DNA from: Luteimonas rhizosphaerae
Lineage (GTDB): Bacteria > Pseudomonadota > Gammaproteobacteria > Xanthomonadales > Xanthomonadaceae
DNA: 64,000 nt
Reading direction: 5' to 3'
Assembly (NCBI RefSeq): GCF_002849595.1
Contig: NZ_NRQR01000005.1
Coordinates: 117,411-181,410 of the forward strand
The notes under the pieces are model-generated. The model was not told the origin of the DNA. It saw only the letters and a program-made list of their open reading frames with translations, and did no database searches. The first letter of the stretch is position 1; each line of letters begins with the position of its first letter. Positions 50,925 through 61,110 of the stretch are shown here, in pieces. Both the position numbers and the translations under genes were made by a program.

Positions 50925-51017
50925 CACGTCATCCAGCCAGAAGACCGCCCGCGGTTGCACCCATGATCGCCGAATCCATCGCACCGGTCGCGTCATCGCG
51001 TGCACCGGCACGGCGGC

Positions 51018-51034
51018 TTCAAAGCCGCTTTGAA
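51018..51034. promoter_or_regulatory. 17-base palindrome in the lysR/oxidoreductase gap
   Basis: TTCAAAG (51018-51024), CCG, CTTTGAA (51028-51034): a perfect 7-bp inverted repeat in the 205 bases between the divergent lysR and oxidoreductase genes. It is the best candidate for the LysR operator, although it is spaced as T-N13-A and not the classical T-N11-A. Confidence 0.5.
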
Positions 51035-51129
51035 ACTGATTCCGCCGTGCGCCGGCTACCGGCGAACGGGCCGTCGCGTGAGCATGACCTACCGCCACCG
51101 ACGTGGCACCGACGAAGGAAAAAAAGCTC

Positions 51130-52113
51130 ATGCGCACTACGATGCAAGCCATGGTCCTGACCCGCTTCGGCAGCGGCGATGCGTTCGAACTCCGCGATGT
51201 CCCCGTGCCCGGTGTCGGCCCCCGCCAGGTGCGCGTCCGCGTGCATGCCACCGCGGTCAATCCACTCGACTACCAGATCCGTCGTGGCGATTACGCCGCG
51301 TACGTGCCGCTGCCGGCGATCATCGGCCACGACATCTCCGGCGTCATCGAGGAGATCGGCGCGGAGGTGACCGAATTCCGTGTGGGCGACGCCGTGTACT
51401 ACACCCCGAAGATCTTCGGGGGCTGGGGCTCGTACGCCGAGCAGCACGTGGCCGATGTGGATCTCGTGGGCCGCAAGCCGGAGAACCTCAGCCACCTCGA
51501 GGCGGCCAGCCTGACCCTGGCCGGCGGGACCGTATGGGAGGCCTTCGTCGCGCGGGCCCAGCTGGCCGTGGGCGAAACGATCCTCATCCACGGCGGCGCC
51601 GGCGGCGTGGGCACGCTCGCCATCCAGGTGGCCAAGGCGATCGGCGCCCGGGTGATCACGACCGCGCGCGCGGTGGACCACGCCTTCGTGCGGGAGCTGG
51701 GCGCGGATGAGGCCATCGATTTCACCGCCGTGGACTACGTGGACGCGGTCGCGGAGATCACCCAGGGGCGCGGTGTCGACGTCGTGTTCGACACCATCGG
51801 CGGCGACACGCTGACCCGCAGCCCGCTGGCTCTGGCCGACTTCGGTCGCGTGGTCAGCCTGGTGGACATCGCCACGCCGCAGAATCTGGTTGATGCCTGG
51901 GGCAAGAACGCGGCCTACCATTTCGTCTTCACCCGTCAGAACCGCGGCAAGCTGGACGCGCTGACCCGGCTGGTGGAGCGCGGGCAGGTGAAGCCGGTGA
52001 TCGGCGCGGTATTGCCGCTGGCACGCATGGGCGAAGCCCACGATCTGCTGGAGAACGGCGCCCGGCACGCCCTGCGGGGCAAGGTGGCCATCGACGTGGC
52101 GGGGTTGTCGTGA
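51130..52113 (+). CDS. zinc-independent quinone oxidoreductase / MDR-family alcohol dehydrogenase
   Basis: A 327-residue NADPH:quinone-oxidoreductase-like member of the medium-chain dehydrogenase superfamily. It has GroES-like fold features ([36 protein letters not shown]), and the nucleotide-binding motif [26 protein letters not shown]. The structural zinc cysteines of true alcohol dehydrogenases are absent. AAGGA precedes the ATG at 51130. Its stop overlaps the next gene (GTGA). Likely induced by the divergent LysR regulator in response to a reactive carbonyl or quinone; that is inference. Confidence 0.88.
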   Translation: MRTTMQAMVLTRFGSGDAFELRDVPVPGVGPRQVRVRVHATAVNPLDYQIRRGDYAAYVPLPAIIGHDISGVIEEIGAEVTEFRVGDAVYYTPKIFGGWGSYAEQHVADVDLVGRKPENLSHLEAASLTLAGGTVWEAFVARAQLAVGETILIHGGAGGVGTLAIQVAKAIGARVITTARAVDHAFVRELGADEAIDFTAVDYVDAVAEITQGRGVDVVFDTIGGDTLTRSPLALADFGRVVSLVDIATPQNLVDAWGKNAAYHFVFTRQNRGKLDALTRLVERGQVKPVIGAVLPLARMGEAHDLLENGARHALRGKVAIDVAGLS

Positions 52114-52412
52114 TCACCGAACTGGCGTTGCTGCGGATCGGCACCGGCATGAACGACCCGTTCGAAGCGGCCTTCCGCACGGTGGCGCCGCTGCTGCGGC
52201 AAGCGGACGGCTACCTGCGGCATCGTCTGGTCCGCACGCTCGATCACGACGAGACGTATCTGCTCGACGTGGACTGGCGCGACCTCGCCGCACACGTGGC
52301 GGGCTTCGAGCCCAGCGAGACGCATGCGCGCTTCATGGCCGCGCTCGCGCCGTTCCTGGTGGGCGAGCCCACCGTCGTCCATGTGCCATCGCACGTGACA
52401 GAGAGCGAATGA
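52110..52412 (+). CDS. small antibiotic-biosynthesis-monooxygenase (ABM)-like protein
   Basis: A 100-residue ferredoxin-like dimeric alpha/beta-barrel protein: [80 protein letters not shown] has the ABM layout, with a His-rich edge. Such proteins are quinol or heme-related monooxygenases or simple binding proteins. The start is a GTG inside the stop of the oxidoreductase gene (GTGA). The 244 bases after it, up to the convergent prfA stop, hold no gene I can support. Confidence 0.75.
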   Translation: MITELALLRIGTGMNDPFEAAFRTVAPLLRQADGYLRHRLVRTLDHDETYLLDVDWRDLAAHVAGFEPSETHARFMAALAPFLVGEPTVVHVPSHVTESE

Positions 52413-52656
52413 CGAGATTGGCCCGGTGCTAGGCCGGGCGGAGCGGGCGCGCCATGTCGTGCGTCGGCCCGCCTGGCCGACCAGTCGATGCGACCGCGCT
52501 GCAGTCCTGAAGAAGGCCCCTGCGTGACGCCGGACATGTCGGGTCACTTCACCAGGCCGGTGGTTGCGCGGTCAACACATCACCTGTGACCGCAGCCGTC
52601 ACCCGCATCGCCCGGCGGCGCGGTCGCGACGTGGGCAGCGAGCTGCCGATGACGCG

Positions 52657-53739
52657 TCACTGCGCGGTCATGCGCGCCAGTTCGTCGGCCTGGTGTTCCT
52701 GCGACAACCGCGCGATCAGTGCGTCGAGATGGCCTTCTAGCACGTTCGGCAGGTCGTACAGCGTCAGTCCGTCGATGCGATGGTCGGTGATCCGGCCCTG
52801 CGGATAGTTGTAAGTGCGGATGCGCTGGCTGCGGTCGCCGCTACCGACCTGCAGCTTGCGCACTTCCGCGGTCGCGGCCGCGCGCCGGTCGGCTTCCGCT
52901 TCGGCCAGCATCGCGCGCAGGCGCTTCATCGCCTTGTCGCGGTTGGCGTGCTGCGAACGCTCGGTCTGCGATTCGACGACCAGGCCGCTGGGCAGATGGG
53001 TGATGCGGATCGCCGAGTCGGTCTTGTTGACGTGCTGGCCGCCGGCCCCGGAGGAGCGGAAGGTGTCGACCTTCAGGTCCGCCGGGTTCAGTTCGATCGG
53101 CTCGCCGGCCTCTTCGATCGGGATGATCGCCACCGTCGCGGCCGAGGTGTGGATGCGCCCCTGCGATTCGGTCTCGGGCACGCGCTGCACGCGGTGGGTG
53201 CCGGACTCGAACTTCAGCTTCGCGTAGGCGCCGGCGCCGTCGACCGCAGCGATCAGTTCGCGGAAGCCGCCGTGCTCGCCGCCGCTCGACGACTCGACCT
53301 CGACCCGCCAGCCCTGGCGTTCGGCGTAGCGCTGGTACATGCGGAACAGGTCGCCGGCGAAGATCGCGGCCTCGTCGCCTCCCGTGCCGGCGCGGATCTC
53401 GAGGTAGAAGCCGCCGTCGTCGCGCGCGTCGCGCGGCACCAGCATCGCCATCAGCAGGGCGTCGAGTTCCGCCAGGCGCGTCGTCGCGGCGGCGATCTCC
53501 TCCTCGGCCAGTTCGCGCATCACCGGATCTGCCTGCATCGCTTCGGCGGCGCGCAGGTCGGCGAGCGTGCGGCGTTCGTCGTCGAGTGCGGTCGCCAGCG
53601 GCTCGAGCTGGGCGAACTCGCGCGACAGGTTCCGGAAGCGGCTCTGGTCCGCGATCGTGCCGGGGTCGGCGAGCAGGCGTTCGAGTTCGTCGCGGCGTTC
53701 GGCCAGCGCTTCGAGCTTACGGCGCAGGGTCGGCAGCAT
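52657..53739 (-). CDS. prfA: peptide chain release factor 1
   Basis: RF1 terminates translation at UAA and UAG. The 360-residue protein has [20 protein letters not shown] containing the stop-codon-reading tripeptide PxT (here Pro188-Glu-Thr190), and the hydrolysis motif [27 protein letters not shown] with GGQ at 233-235. The PrmC that methylates this Gln is at 24686. Its start lies inside hemA (23-base overlap), the standard hemA-prfA arrangement. Confidence 0.97.
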   Translation of the reverse strand: MLPTLRRKLEALAERRDELERLLADPGTIADQSRFRNLSREFAQLEPLATALDDERRTLADLRAAEAMQADPVMRELAEEEIAAATTRLAELDALLMAMLVPRDARDDGGFYLEIRAGTGGDEAAIFAGDLFRMYQRYAERQGWRVEVESSSGGEHGGFRELIAAVDGAGAYAKLKFESGTHRVQRVPETESQGRIHTSAATVAIIPIEEAGEPIELNPADLKVDTFRSSGAGGQHVNKTDSAIRITHLPSGLVVESQTERSQHANRDKAMKRLRAMLAEAEADRRAAATAEVRKLQVGSGDRSQRIRTYNYPQGRITDHRIDGLTLYDLPNVLEGHLDALIARLSQEHQADELARMTAQ

Positions 53740-55015
53740 CGTCGTCGTCGTGGGGAAGAGCGGGCGGCAGCAGCCGGTCGAGGGTCTGCGCGAACGCGTC
53801 GTCGCCGTGCAGCGCCGCGTCGCGGAGCGCCGCCGTCGGCAGGTGCAGCAGGCGGTTGGTCAGCGTGTGCGCCAGCAGCTCCAGCACCGCTTCGGGGGAC
53901 TGGCCGGCAGCGAGCTGCTGGCGCGCGCGCGCCAGCGATTCGGCGCGCACGCTGTCGCCGTGCGCACGCAGGCGCTTGAGCGGGGCATTGCGACCGCTGG
54001 CCGCGCGCGCTTCGGTGTAGCGCGTGACCTGCAGGTCGATGATCGCCTCGGCATCGTTGGCGGCCTCGCGGCGACCGCGCCGGTTGTCGTCGATCGTGCG
54101 TTCGAGATCGTCGACGGTGTAGAGGAACACATCGTCGAGCGAGGCGACATCGGCCGCGATGTCGCGCGGCACGGCGAGATCCATCAGCAGCATCGGCCGG
54201 TGCTTGCGCGCCTGCAGCGCCGCCGCGACTTGGGGGCGGGTCAGCACCGGCTCGCGACTGGCGGTGGCCGACAGCACGATGTCGGCGAGGAACAGGTGCC
54301 GGTCGAGTTCGTCCAGCGGCAGTGCAATGCCGCCGTGACGCGAGGCGAGTTCCTGCGCGTGCTGGTAGGTGCGGTTGGCGATCAGCAGCCGCTTGACGTT
54401 GGCCTGTGCCAGATGCCGCGCGGCCAGTTCGATCGTCTCGCCGGCGCCGATCAGCAGCACCGCCGAATCCGACGGCCGCGCGAAGGAGTCCTGCGCCAGG
54501 CGTACCGCCAGCGAGGCGACCGACACCGGGCTGTTGCCGATGCGGGTTTCGCTGCGCGCGCGCTTGGCGGTCACGAAGGCGTGCTGGAACACCCGGTCGA
54601 GCTCGCTGCCCAGCGTGCCGGCGCCGCGCGCGGCGGCCCATGCCTGCTTCACCTGGCCGAGGATCTGCGGCTCGCCGAGCACCAGCGAATCGAGCCCGGT
54701 GGACACCCGGAACAGATGCCGCACGGCGGCTTCGTCCCGGTGCCGGTACAGATACGCCTGCAGCGAGCCGCCGGCGTCGCTGGCATCATCCGACGGGTGG
54801 GTCGCCAGCCAGTGGGTCAGCGCACTGCCGTCGTCATCGGCGATCGCATAGAGCTCCGTCCGGTTGCAGGTCGAGAGCAGCGCCACCTCGCGCACCTGCG
54901 GCAGCGCACGCAACTGCGCCAGCGCCGCCGGCAACGCATCGCCGGCGAACGCGACGCGCTCGCGCAGGGCGACCGGCGCGGTCTGGTGGTTGATGCCGAG
55001 TGCGAACAGGCTCAT
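53717..55015 (-). CDS. hemA: glutamyl-tRNA reductase
   Basis: Commits glutamyl-tRNA to tetrapyrrole synthesis by NADPH-dependent reduction to glutamate-1-semialdehyde. The 432-residue protein has [22 protein letters not shown], the catalytic Cys50 in [28 protein letters not shown], and the NADPH motif [19 protein letters not shown], then a C-terminal dimerisation helix. I use ATG 55015; the frame extends upstream to 55081 without support. The divergent TPR gene starts 157 bases away. Confidence 0.97.
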   Translation of the reverse strand: MSLFALGINHQTAPVALRERVAFAGDALPAALAQLRALPQVREVALLSTCNRTELYAIADDDGSALTHWLATHPSDDASDAGGSLQAYLYRHRDEAAVRHLFRVSTGLDSLVLGEPQILGQVKQAWAAARGAGTLGSELDRVFQHAFVTAKRARSETRIGNSPVSVASLAVRLAQDSFARPSDSAVLLIGAGETIELAARHLAQANVKRLLIANRTYQHAQELASRHGGIALPLDELDRHLFLADIVLSATASREPVLTRPQVAAALQARKHRPMLLMDLAVPRDIAADVASLDDVFLYTVDDLERTIDDNRRGRREAANDAEAIIDLQVTRYTEARAASGRNAPLKRLRAHGDSVRAESLARARQQLAAGQSPEAVLELLAHTLTNRLLHLPTAALRDAALHGDDAFAQTLDRLLPPALPHDDDDAADPAP

Positions 55016-55171
55016 GGAGGGCGGGCGTCGGGTCCGGGCGGCGGCCTTGCGGGCCGGGAAAACGAGGATCCCGCATGGCACGTGACGGTGCCGGTCGGAC
55101 TCCTCACCCGTTCAGGCGCTTGCGATAAGCTCGTCGGGGAAGGCGCCCATTTTACGGCCCGGTTGCTCCCG

Positions 55172-56887
55172 ATGCCCGTTTTTCCAAGTTTCCCCGCGGT
55201 ACGGACCGTCCCGTCGCGTCGTCGCGCACCGGTCGCGTTGCTGGTGTCGCTGCTCACGATCGCGGGCGCGGCCCAGGCCCAGACGTCCGGACGCGACGAT
55301 GTCCTGCACCAGGATCTGCTCGGCGCGACGCTGGCCGGCGAGTTCGCGGTGCAGGCCGGCCGGCTCGACGAAGCGGCCGACTGGTATCTCGATGCCGCGC
55401 GCGCCTCCGACGGCGATGCCGGCCTCGCCGAGCGCGCGACCCGCATCGCCTTGCTCGCGGGCGACGATCGCCGCGCCGCCGATGCGTTGGCGCTGTGGCG
55501 CCGCAACGCGCCCGATTCGCTGCCGATGCGCGCGGCCGAAGCGACGCTGTCGCTGCGCGATGGCCGCGATCGCGCCGCCCGGCGCCAGCTCGAGGCCCTG
55601 CTGCGCAGTCCCGACCCGAGCGGCTGGCGGCATGCGTTCACGGTGCTGTCGGGCGGCGGACGCGACCCGGCGCAGGCGGCCCGCATCCTCGGCCAGCTGG
55701 TCGACGGCGACGCGATCCCCGATGTGCTGCAGGCCTGGATGGCGTTCGGCGGACTCGCCCAGCGGCTCGACCGGACCGATCTGACCGAGCGGATCCTCAC
55801 GAGCATCGTCGCGCGCTTCCCGGGCGAGCCGCGGGTGGCGCTGCTGCGTGCGAGCCAGATGCGCGAGGTCGGCCGCGCCGACGAAGCACGCGCCGCGCTC
55901 GCGACGCTCGCCAATGGCGCTTCGGTACCGCCGGATCTGCGCCTGGCCCTGGCGATCGAATATGAAGCGCTCGGCGATTTCGCCGAGGCCGAGCGGATCC
56001 TCGCGGCGGGCCCGCAGGACGGGCGCACGGTGATCCTGCGCGCCTCGTTGCTGGCGCGCGCCGACGACAAGCCGGCGCTCGCCGCGTTGTACGAAGAGCT
56101 GAAGGTCGGCGCGGAAACGCCCAATCCGGCGCAGCGTCTGCTGCTCGGCCAGCTGGCGGAATACCTCGAGCAGTACGAGGAAGCGCTGGAGTGGTACGTC
56201 AGCGTGCCCGGCGGCGCGGAGCGCTGGCAGGCGCGTTTGCGCGGGGCGCGCGTATTGCACGTGCTCGAGCGTCGGGACGAGGCCTATGCTCAGCTGCGCG
56301 AGTTGCAGGCCGATGGCAGCGCGGACGACGAAATGCGCCGCAATGCCTATCTGCTCGAAGCCGAACTGCATCGCGACGACGACACCGGCGCCGCCGAGCT
56401 CGAGGTCTACAACCGCGGCCTGGCCGCGATCCCAGACGATCCGGCGGTGCTCTACGCCCGCGCCCTGATGTGGGAACGCCGCGACGACATCCCGCGCGCC
56501 GAGGCCGACCTGCGTCGGATCCTGGTGTCGGAGCCGGAGAACGTCGCCGCGTTGAACGCGCTGGGCTACACGCTCGCCGACCGCACGACCCGGTACACCG
56601 AGGCGCTGGAGCTGATCGACCGTGCGCGCGTGGCCGAGCCCGACAACGCCGCGATCATCGACAGCTACGGCTGGGTGCTCTACCGGCTGGGCCGCAACGA
56701 GGACGCGCTGGTCGAACTGCGCCGTGCGTTCTCGATGATGAAGGACGCGGAAGTCGCCGCGCACATCGGCGAAGTGCTGTGGGCCCTGGGCCGGCAGGAC
56801 GAGGCGCGGAAATATTTCGACGAGGCGCGCGCCCTGGATCCGGAGAACCGTTCGCTGCAGCGCGCCCTCGAGACCACGGGCGCATGA
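55172..56887 (+). CDS. periplasmic TPR-repeat protein upstream of lolB
   Basis: A 571-residue secreted protein with signal peptide APVALLVSLLTIAGAAQAQ and about ten tetratricopeptide-like repeats. Canonical ones lie near the C-terminus (ALNALGYTLADRTTRYTEALELIDRARVAEPDN, IIDSYGWVLYRLGRNEDALVELRRAFS, IGEVLWALGRQDEARKYFDEARALDPEN). It occupies the place of the PA4667-type TPR protein that stands before lolB in many gammaproteobacteria. Probably a scaffold in the periplasm. Its stop overlaps the lolB start (ATGA), linking it to lipoprotein sorting by position only. Confidence 0.88.
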   Translation: MPVFPSFPAVRTVPSRRRAPVALLVSLLTIAGAAQAQTSGRDDVLHQDLLGATLAGEFAVQAGRLDEAADWYLDAARASDGDAGLAERATRIALLAGDDRRAADALALWRRNAPDSLPMRAAEATLSLRDGRDRAARRQLEALLRSPDPSGWRHAFTVLSGGGRDPAQAARILGQLVDGDAIPDVLQAWMAFGGLAQRLDRTDLTERILTSIVARFPGEPRVALLRASQMREVGRADEARAALATLANGASVPPDLRLALAIEYEALGDFAEAERILAAGPQDGRTVILRASLLARADDKPALAALYEELKVGAETPNPAQRLLLGQLAEYLEQYEEALEWYVSVPGGAERWQARLRGARVLHVLERRDEAYAQLRELQADGSADDEMRRNAYLLEAELHRDDDTGAAELEVYNRGLAAIPDDPAVLYARALMWERRDDIPRAEADLRRILVSEPENVAALNALGYTLADRTTRYTEALELIDRARVAEPDNAAIIDSYGWVLYRLGRNEDALVELRRAFSMMKDAEVAAHIGEVLWALGRQDEARKYFDEARALDPENRSLQRALETTGA

Positions 56888-57537
56888 GGCGCGTGCTGCT
56901 GCGCGGCATCGCCGCCCTGTCGCTCGTCGTACTCGCGGCCTGCAGCAGCGTGCCGGTGCGGCCGCCGCCGGTCGTCGCCGACCAGCTCGATCCGGCCGCG
57001 GTCGCTGCGCAGCAGGCGCGGCGTGACTGGTTGCAGGCGCATCCCGACTGGCAGTTCGAAGGGCGGGTCGCGGTCAGCCAGGCCGGCCGCGGTGGCAGCG
57101 GGCGCGTCGACTGGCAGCAGACCGGGCCGACCTACACCGTCGCTCTCAGTGCGCCGGTGACCCGGCAGAGCTGGCGCCTGCTGGCCGATCGCCGCACCGG
57201 CGCAGGCCGCATCGAAGGGCTGGCCGGTGGGCCGCGCGAAGGGCCGAGCGCGGAGGCGCTGGTGCTCGATGCCACCGGCTGGCTGATTCCCGTCGCGCAA
57301 CTGCCGGACTGGGCGCGCGGCCTGGTCGTCGACGCCGATGCGGCGGGGGCGTCGCGCATCGCCTACGACGCCGAGGGCCGGCCGCAGATCGTCGAACAGC
57401 AGGACTGGACGGTGGCGTACCTCGACTGGCATCCGGCCGAGGGCGAGCGCCCGGCGCTGCCGCGGCGCATCGATGCCACCCGCGGCGACGCGACCGTCCG
57501 GGTCATCGTCGACAGCTGGGATTTTTCCGCGCCATGA
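56884..57537 (+). CDS. lolB: outer-membrane lipoprotein receptor LolB
   Basis: LolB accepts lipoproteins from LolA and inserts them into the outer membrane. The 217-residue lipoprotein has signal [16 protein letters not shown] (lipobox LAAC), then [26 protein letters not shown], the LolB core beta sheet, and the wall sequence [22 protein letters not shown] ... [22 protein letters not shown]. Coupled to the TPR gene and to ispE by 4-base overlaps. Confidence 0.94.
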   Translation: MRRVLLRGIAALSLVVLAACSSVPVRPPPVVADQLDPAAVAAQQARRDWLQAHPDWQFEGRVAVSQAGRGGSGRVDWQQTGPTYTVALSAPVTRQSWRLLADRRTGAGRIEGLAGGPREGPSAEALVLDATGWLIPVAQLPDWARGLVVDADAAGASRIAYDAEGRPQIVEQQDWTVAYLDWHPAEGERPALPRRIDATRGDATVRVIVDSWDFSAP

Positions 57538-58463
57538 GCGGCGCGGTGGGCGCCGGCTGGTCCACGTGGCCGGCGCCGGCGAAGCTGAACCTGTTCCTGC
57601 GCATCATCGGCCGCCGGCCGGATGGCTATCACACGTTGCAGACCGTGTTCCGGCTGCTGGACTGGGGCGACACCGTGCGGCTGCGCGTGCGCGAGGACGG
57701 CGCCGTGCGTCGTATCGGCGCCTCGGTGCCCGGGGTCGACGAGGCCGACGACCTGCTGGTGCGGGCGGCGCTTCTTCTCAAGCAACACGCGAATGTCGGC
57801 CAAGGCGTCGACATCGCCGTCGAAAAGCGCATTCCGGCAGGGGGTGGCTTCGGTGGCGGCTCGTCCGATGCGGCCACCGTGCTGCGTGCGCTGGATCGGC
57901 TGTGGGGGCTGGATCTCGGCGAGGACCGGCTCGCCCGGCTGGGCCTGCAGCTGGGCGCGGACGTGCCCGTGTTCGTCCGCGGCCACAACGCATGGGCCGA
58001 GGGGGTCGGCGAATCGCTGCGGCCGATCGACCTGGCGTCGGCCTGGTATCTGATCGCGACGCCCGACGTCCACGTGAATACCGCGCAGCTGTTCCAGTCG
58101 CCTGAATTGACGCGAAATGCCGCGCCCGCGACAATGGCCGACTTCGTTTCAGGTGCATCGCTCGGCAATGCGTTCGAGCCGGTCCTGCGTCGCCGCGAAT
58201 CCGCCATCGAAGCGGTGTTCGCAGCGCTCGCGGAGGTCGGCACACCGCGGTTGACCGGGTCGGGCAGTGGCTGCTTCGTCGAATTCGCCGACCGCGGATC
58301 CGCCGGAGCCGCGCAGGCACAGGTGGCAGGACGGGTTCCGACCCGGATCGTCGCCGGGGCCGCGCGCTCGCCGCTGCTCGATGCGCTCGAGGCCTCCGGG
58401 ACCGGAGGTCCGGACGTGGAGCAGGGGGCCGCACCGACCACGGGTCGGGGCACACACCGCTGA
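57534..58463 (+). CDS. ispE: 4-diphosphocytidyl-2-C-methyl-D-erythritol kinase
   Basis: IspE phosphorylates the 2-hydroxyl of CDP-ME in the non-mevalonate isoprenoid pathway. The 309-residue GHMP kinase has the substrate segment [28 protein letters not shown] with the catalytic Lys, the ATP loop [21 protein letters not shown], and [21 protein letters not shown] with the catalytic Asp. A C-terminal tail of about 25 low-complexity residues is longer than usual. It starts within the lolB stop (ATGA). Confidence 0.96.
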   Translation: MSGAVGAGWSTWPAPAKLNLFLRIIGRRPDGYHTLQTVFRLLDWGDTVRLRVREDGAVRRIGASVPGVDEADDLLVRAALLLKQHANVGQGVDIAVEKRIPAGGGFGGGSSDAATVLRALDRLWGLDLGEDRLARLGLQLGADVPVFVRGHNAWAEGVGESLRPIDLASAWYLIATPDVHVNTAQLFQSPELTRNAAPATMADFVSGASLGNAFEPVLRRRESAIEAVFAALAEVGTPRLTGSGSGCFVEFADRGSAGAAQAQVAGRVPTRIVAGAARSPLLDALEASGTGGPDVEQGAAPTTGRGTHR

Positions 58464-58494
58464 TCCGCGACCGGCGATCTCGGCACCAATCCGC

Positions 58495-58571
58495 AGGGGC
58501 GTCGCCAAGAGGCCCAAGGCACCAGGTTTTGATCCTGGCATCCGCAGGTTCGAATCCTGCCGCCCCTGCCA
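58495..58571 (+). tRNA. tRNA-Gln (anticodon UUG)
   Basis: A 77-base cloverleaf: acceptor AGGGGCG (58495-58501) pairs with CGCCCCT (58561-58567), discriminator G, CCA encoded. Anticodon loop TTTTGAT with anticodon TTG; T-loop TTCGAAT. It sits between ispE and prs, the usual place in this family, and is charged by the GlnS encoded at 13522. Confidence 0.95.
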
Positions 58572-58639
58572 ATTCATTCCACGCTCCGGCGTGGAGCGCC
58601 CTTCATCCGCTCGGTCAGAGCGACGCGGAAACCGCCGAC

Positions 58640-59599
58640 ATGAAAGAAGAACGCAACCTCCTGATTTTCTCGGGCAATGCCAATCGCTCGCTGACCGATG
58701 CGGTCTGCCGCGAACTCGGCGTGCGCCAGGGCAAGGCGCTGGTCTCGACGTTCTCCGACGGCGAGGTCCAGGTCGAGATCGAGGAGAACGTGCGCCGCCA
58801 GGATGTGTTCCTGATCCAGCCGACCTGCGCGCCGTCGGCCGAGAACCTGATGGAACTGCTGGTGCTCATCGACGCGCTCAAGCGCGCTTCGGTCGCCAGT
58901 GTGACCGCGGTAATCCCGTATTTCGGCTACTCGCGCCAGGATCGTCGCCTGCGCTCGTCGCGCGTGCCCATCACGGCCAAGGTCGCGGCCAAGATGGTCA
59001 CCGCCGCCGGCGCCGACCGGGTGCTGACGATCGACCTGCACGCCGACCAGATCCAGGGCTTCTTCGATATTCCGGTCGACAACGTCTACGCCTCGCCGCT
59101 GCTGCTGGCCGACATCTGGCGCGCGCACGGCACCGACAACCTGATCGTGGTCTCGCCCGACGTCGGCGGCGTGGTCCGCGCGCGCGCGATCGCCAAGCGC
59201 CTCGACGACGCGGACCTCGCGATCATCGACAAGCGCCGCCCGCGCGCCAACGTCTCGACGGTGATGAACATCATCGGCGACGTGCAGGGCAAGACCTGCG
59301 TGCTGGTCGACGACATCGTCGATACCGCCGGCACGCTGTGCGCCGCGGCCGCCGCGCTGAAGAAGAACGGCGCCGAGAAGGTCGTCGCCTACTGCACGCA
59401 CGCCGTGCTGTCGGGCGCCGCGATCGACAACATCGAGAAGTCCCAGCTCGACGAGATGGTCGTCACCGACACAATTCCGTTGTCGGACGCGGCGCGCGCC
59501 TGCAGCCGCATCCGCCAGCTCAGCGTCGCCGAGCTGCTGGCCGAAACCATCCGCCGCGTCGCATTCGGCGAGTCCGTCAGCTCGCTCTACGTCGACTGA
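58640..59599 (+). CDS. prs: ribose-phosphate pyrophosphokinase
   Basis: Prs makes phosphoribosyl pyrophosphate from ribose 5-phosphate and ATP. Length 319 residues. ATP-binding flag segment [31 protein letters not shown], the metal-binding histidine segment [27 protein letters not shown], the KRR catalytic flap ([16 protein letters not shown]), and the PRPP loop [13 protein letters not shown] are all present. Start [10 protein letters not shown] at 58640 follows the tRNA-Gln by 68 bases. Confidence 0.97.
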   Translation: MKEERNLLIFSGNANRSLTDAVCRELGVRQGKALVSTFSDGEVQVEIEENVRRQDVFLIQPTCAPSAENLMELLVLIDALKRASVASVTAVIPYFGYSRQDRRLRSSRVPITAKVAAKMVTAAGADRVLTIDLHADQIQGFFDIPVDNVYASPLLLADIWRAHGTDNLIVVSPDVGGVVRARAIAKRLDDADLAIIDKRRPRANVSTVMNIIGDVQGKTCVLVDDIVDTAGTLCAAAAALKKNGAEKVVAYCTHAVLSGAAIDNIEKSQLDEMVVTDTIPLSDAARACSRIRQLSVAELLAETIRRVAFGESVSSLYVD

Positions 59600-59667
59600 T
59601 GGCCCCGTTCCAGCGCGTACGGCCGCATGCCGGGCGCTTCGCAATTTCCGGCGTCCGCCGGAACCCT

Positions 59668-59714
59668 GACTCGCCTGGTCGCGGGCGAGTCACTCAAACC
59701 GTCGCGAGACGGTT
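59668..59714 (+). promoter_or_regulatory. two hairpins in the rplY leader
   Basis: GACTCGCC 59668-59675 pairs with GGCGAGTC 59684-59691 (8 bp), and AACCGTC 59697-59703 pairs with GACGGTT 59708-59714 around a GCGA tetraloop (7 bp). They lie in the 139 bases between prs and rplY. No U-tract follows, so they are not intrinsic terminators. They could be a leader through which L25 regulates its own synthesis; that is inference. Confidence 0.4.
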
Positions 59715-59738
59715 CACTCCAAGTAGGTAGACAACACC

Positions 59739-60395
59739 ATGGCAACTCAACATGAAATCAAGGTGCAGCGCCGCGAAGACGAAGGGAAGGGTGCGAGCCG
59801 CCGCCTTCGTCACGCCGGTGAAGTGCCGGCCGTCGTTTACGGCGGTGACCTCAAGCCGGTCAGCATCAAGCTGAGCCACAACGACGTCCTGCTGGCCAGC
59901 CAGCACGAGTGGTTCTATGCGTCGATCCTCGACCTGAGCCTCAACGGCGACGTGCAGAAGGTGCTGCTGCGTGACATGCAGCGCCATCCGTTCAAGCAGC
60001 AGATCCTGCACCTCGACTTCCAGCGCGTCAGCGACAACGAGGCGATCCGCACCGCGGTGCCGCTGCACTTCCTCAACGAGGACACCTCGCCGGCCGGCAA
60101 GGCCGCCGACGTCGTGATCACGCACGAGCTCAACGAAGTCACCGTGACCTGCCTGCCGGGCGACCTGCCGGAGTTCATCGAGATCGACCTCGGCGAGATG
60201 GTGGTCGGCGACATCATCCACCTGTCGCAGCTCAAGCTGCCCAAGGGCGTCGAGATCCCCGAGCTGGCGCAGGGTGCGGACCACGACGTCGCCGTCGTCG
60301 TCGCCAAGCACGGCCGCGTCGAGCTGGAGCCGGAAGAGACCGACGAGGACGCGGCCGACGTGCCGGCGACCAAGGCGGCCAAGGACGACGAGTAA
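59739..60395 (+). CDS. rplY: 50S ribosomal protein L25/general stress protein Ctc
   Basis: Long-form L25 (Ctc type, 218 residues) that binds 5S rRNA. N-terminal L25 domain: EDEGKGASRRLRHAGEVPAVVYGG, LLRDMQRHPFKQQILHLDFQRV. The C-terminal TL5 domain has VPLHFLNEDTSPAGKAADVVITHELNEVTVTCLPGDLPEFIEIDL, followed by an acidic tail. The ribosome-binding site is weak. Located between prs and pth as in related genomes. Confidence 0.96.
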   Translation: MATQHEIKVQRREDEGKGASRRLRHAGEVPAVVYGGDLKPVSIKLSHNDVLLASQHEWFYASILDLSLNGDVQKVLLRDMQRHPFKQQILHLDFQRVSDNEAIRTAVPLHFLNEDTSPAGKAADVVITHELNEVTVTCLPGDLPEFIEIDLGEMVVGDIIHLSQLKLPKGVEIPELAQGADHDVAVVVAKHGRVELEPEETDEDAADVPATKAAKDDE

Positions 60396-60446
60396 TCGTG
60401 CCGTGCCGGTGCGTTCCGCAGGGGACGCGCCGGCCGGACCGGCCGC

Positions 60447-61028
60447 ATGGAAGGTTTGCGTCTCATCGTCGGGCTGGGCAATCCCGGGCCCGAGCACACC
60501 AGAACCCGGCACAACGCCGGGTTCCGGTTCGTCGACGAACTCGCCGCGAAGGCGGGTGCGTCGTTCCGGCTGGACAGCAAGCTGTTCGGCGAGACGGCGA
60601 AGATCGACATCGCCGGTCGACCTGTCTGGCTGCTGAAGCCGGCCACCTTCATGAATCTCAGCGGCAAGTCGGTGACGGCCGCGCTGCGGTTCTGGAAATT
60701 CGAACCCGACCAGGCGCTGCTCGCGCACGACGAGCTGGACCTGCCCCCGGGGACCGCGCGACTGAAGTTTGACGGCGGACATGGCGGCCAGAACGGCCTG
60801 CGCGACACGATGCGGCTGCTGGGCCATGGTGGCTTCCACCGGTTGCGCATCGGGATCGGGCATCCCGGCCACAAGGACAAGGTGACGCCGTGGGTGCTGG
60901 GCCGCGCGGGCGCGGACGACGACATCCTCATCGGGCGTGCGATCGACGACGCGATCGACGTGCTGCCGCTGGCGATGGCGGGCAATTTCATGGACGCGAT
61001 GACGCGTCTGCATACGCCGAAACCCTGA
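60447..61028 (+). CDS. pth: peptidyl-tRNA hydrolase
   Basis: Releases tRNA from peptidyl-tRNAs that drop off the ribosome. The 193-residue enzyme has [28 protein letters not shown] (with the catalytic His), [45 protein letters not shown] (catalytic Asp and Asn) and [17 protein letters not shown]. Standard length; the catalytic residues are intact. Confidence 0.97.
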   Translation: MEGLRLIVGLGNPGPEHTRTRHNAGFRFVDELAAKAGASFRLDSKLFGETAKIDIAGRPVWLLKPATFMNLSGKSVTAALRFWKFEPDQALLAHDELDLPPGTARLKFDGGHGGQNGLRDTMRLLGHGGFHRLRIGIGHPGHKDKVTPWVLGRAGADDDILIGRAIDDAIDVLPLAMAGNFMDAMTRLHTPKP

Positions 61029-61040
61029 GCTTCGGGCTTG

Positions 61041-61086
61041 GGGATTCCGGATTGGCCGCCGCGGCGGTGCTGCAATCCGGAATCCC
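61041..61086. repeat. palindromic intergenic repeat between pth and ychF
   Basis: GGGATTCCGGATT (61041-61053) and AATCCGGAATCCC (61074-61086) are a perfect 13-bp inverted repeat around a GC-rich 20-base loop that contains the self-complementary CCGCCGCGGCGG. A further degenerate CGAATCCCGGAA follows at 61093-61104. Iterations of GGGATTC are typical of intergenic repeats in this family. It would form a strong hairpin in the pth-ychF message. Confidence 0.7.
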
Positions 61087-61110
61087 GAATCACGAATCCC
61101 GGAACACGAC

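Noticed and set aside
53567..55171. A long N-terminal extension of the TPR protein
   Set aside because: It lies antisense to prfA and hemA and has low-complexity composition; the signal peptide at 55172 marks the true start.
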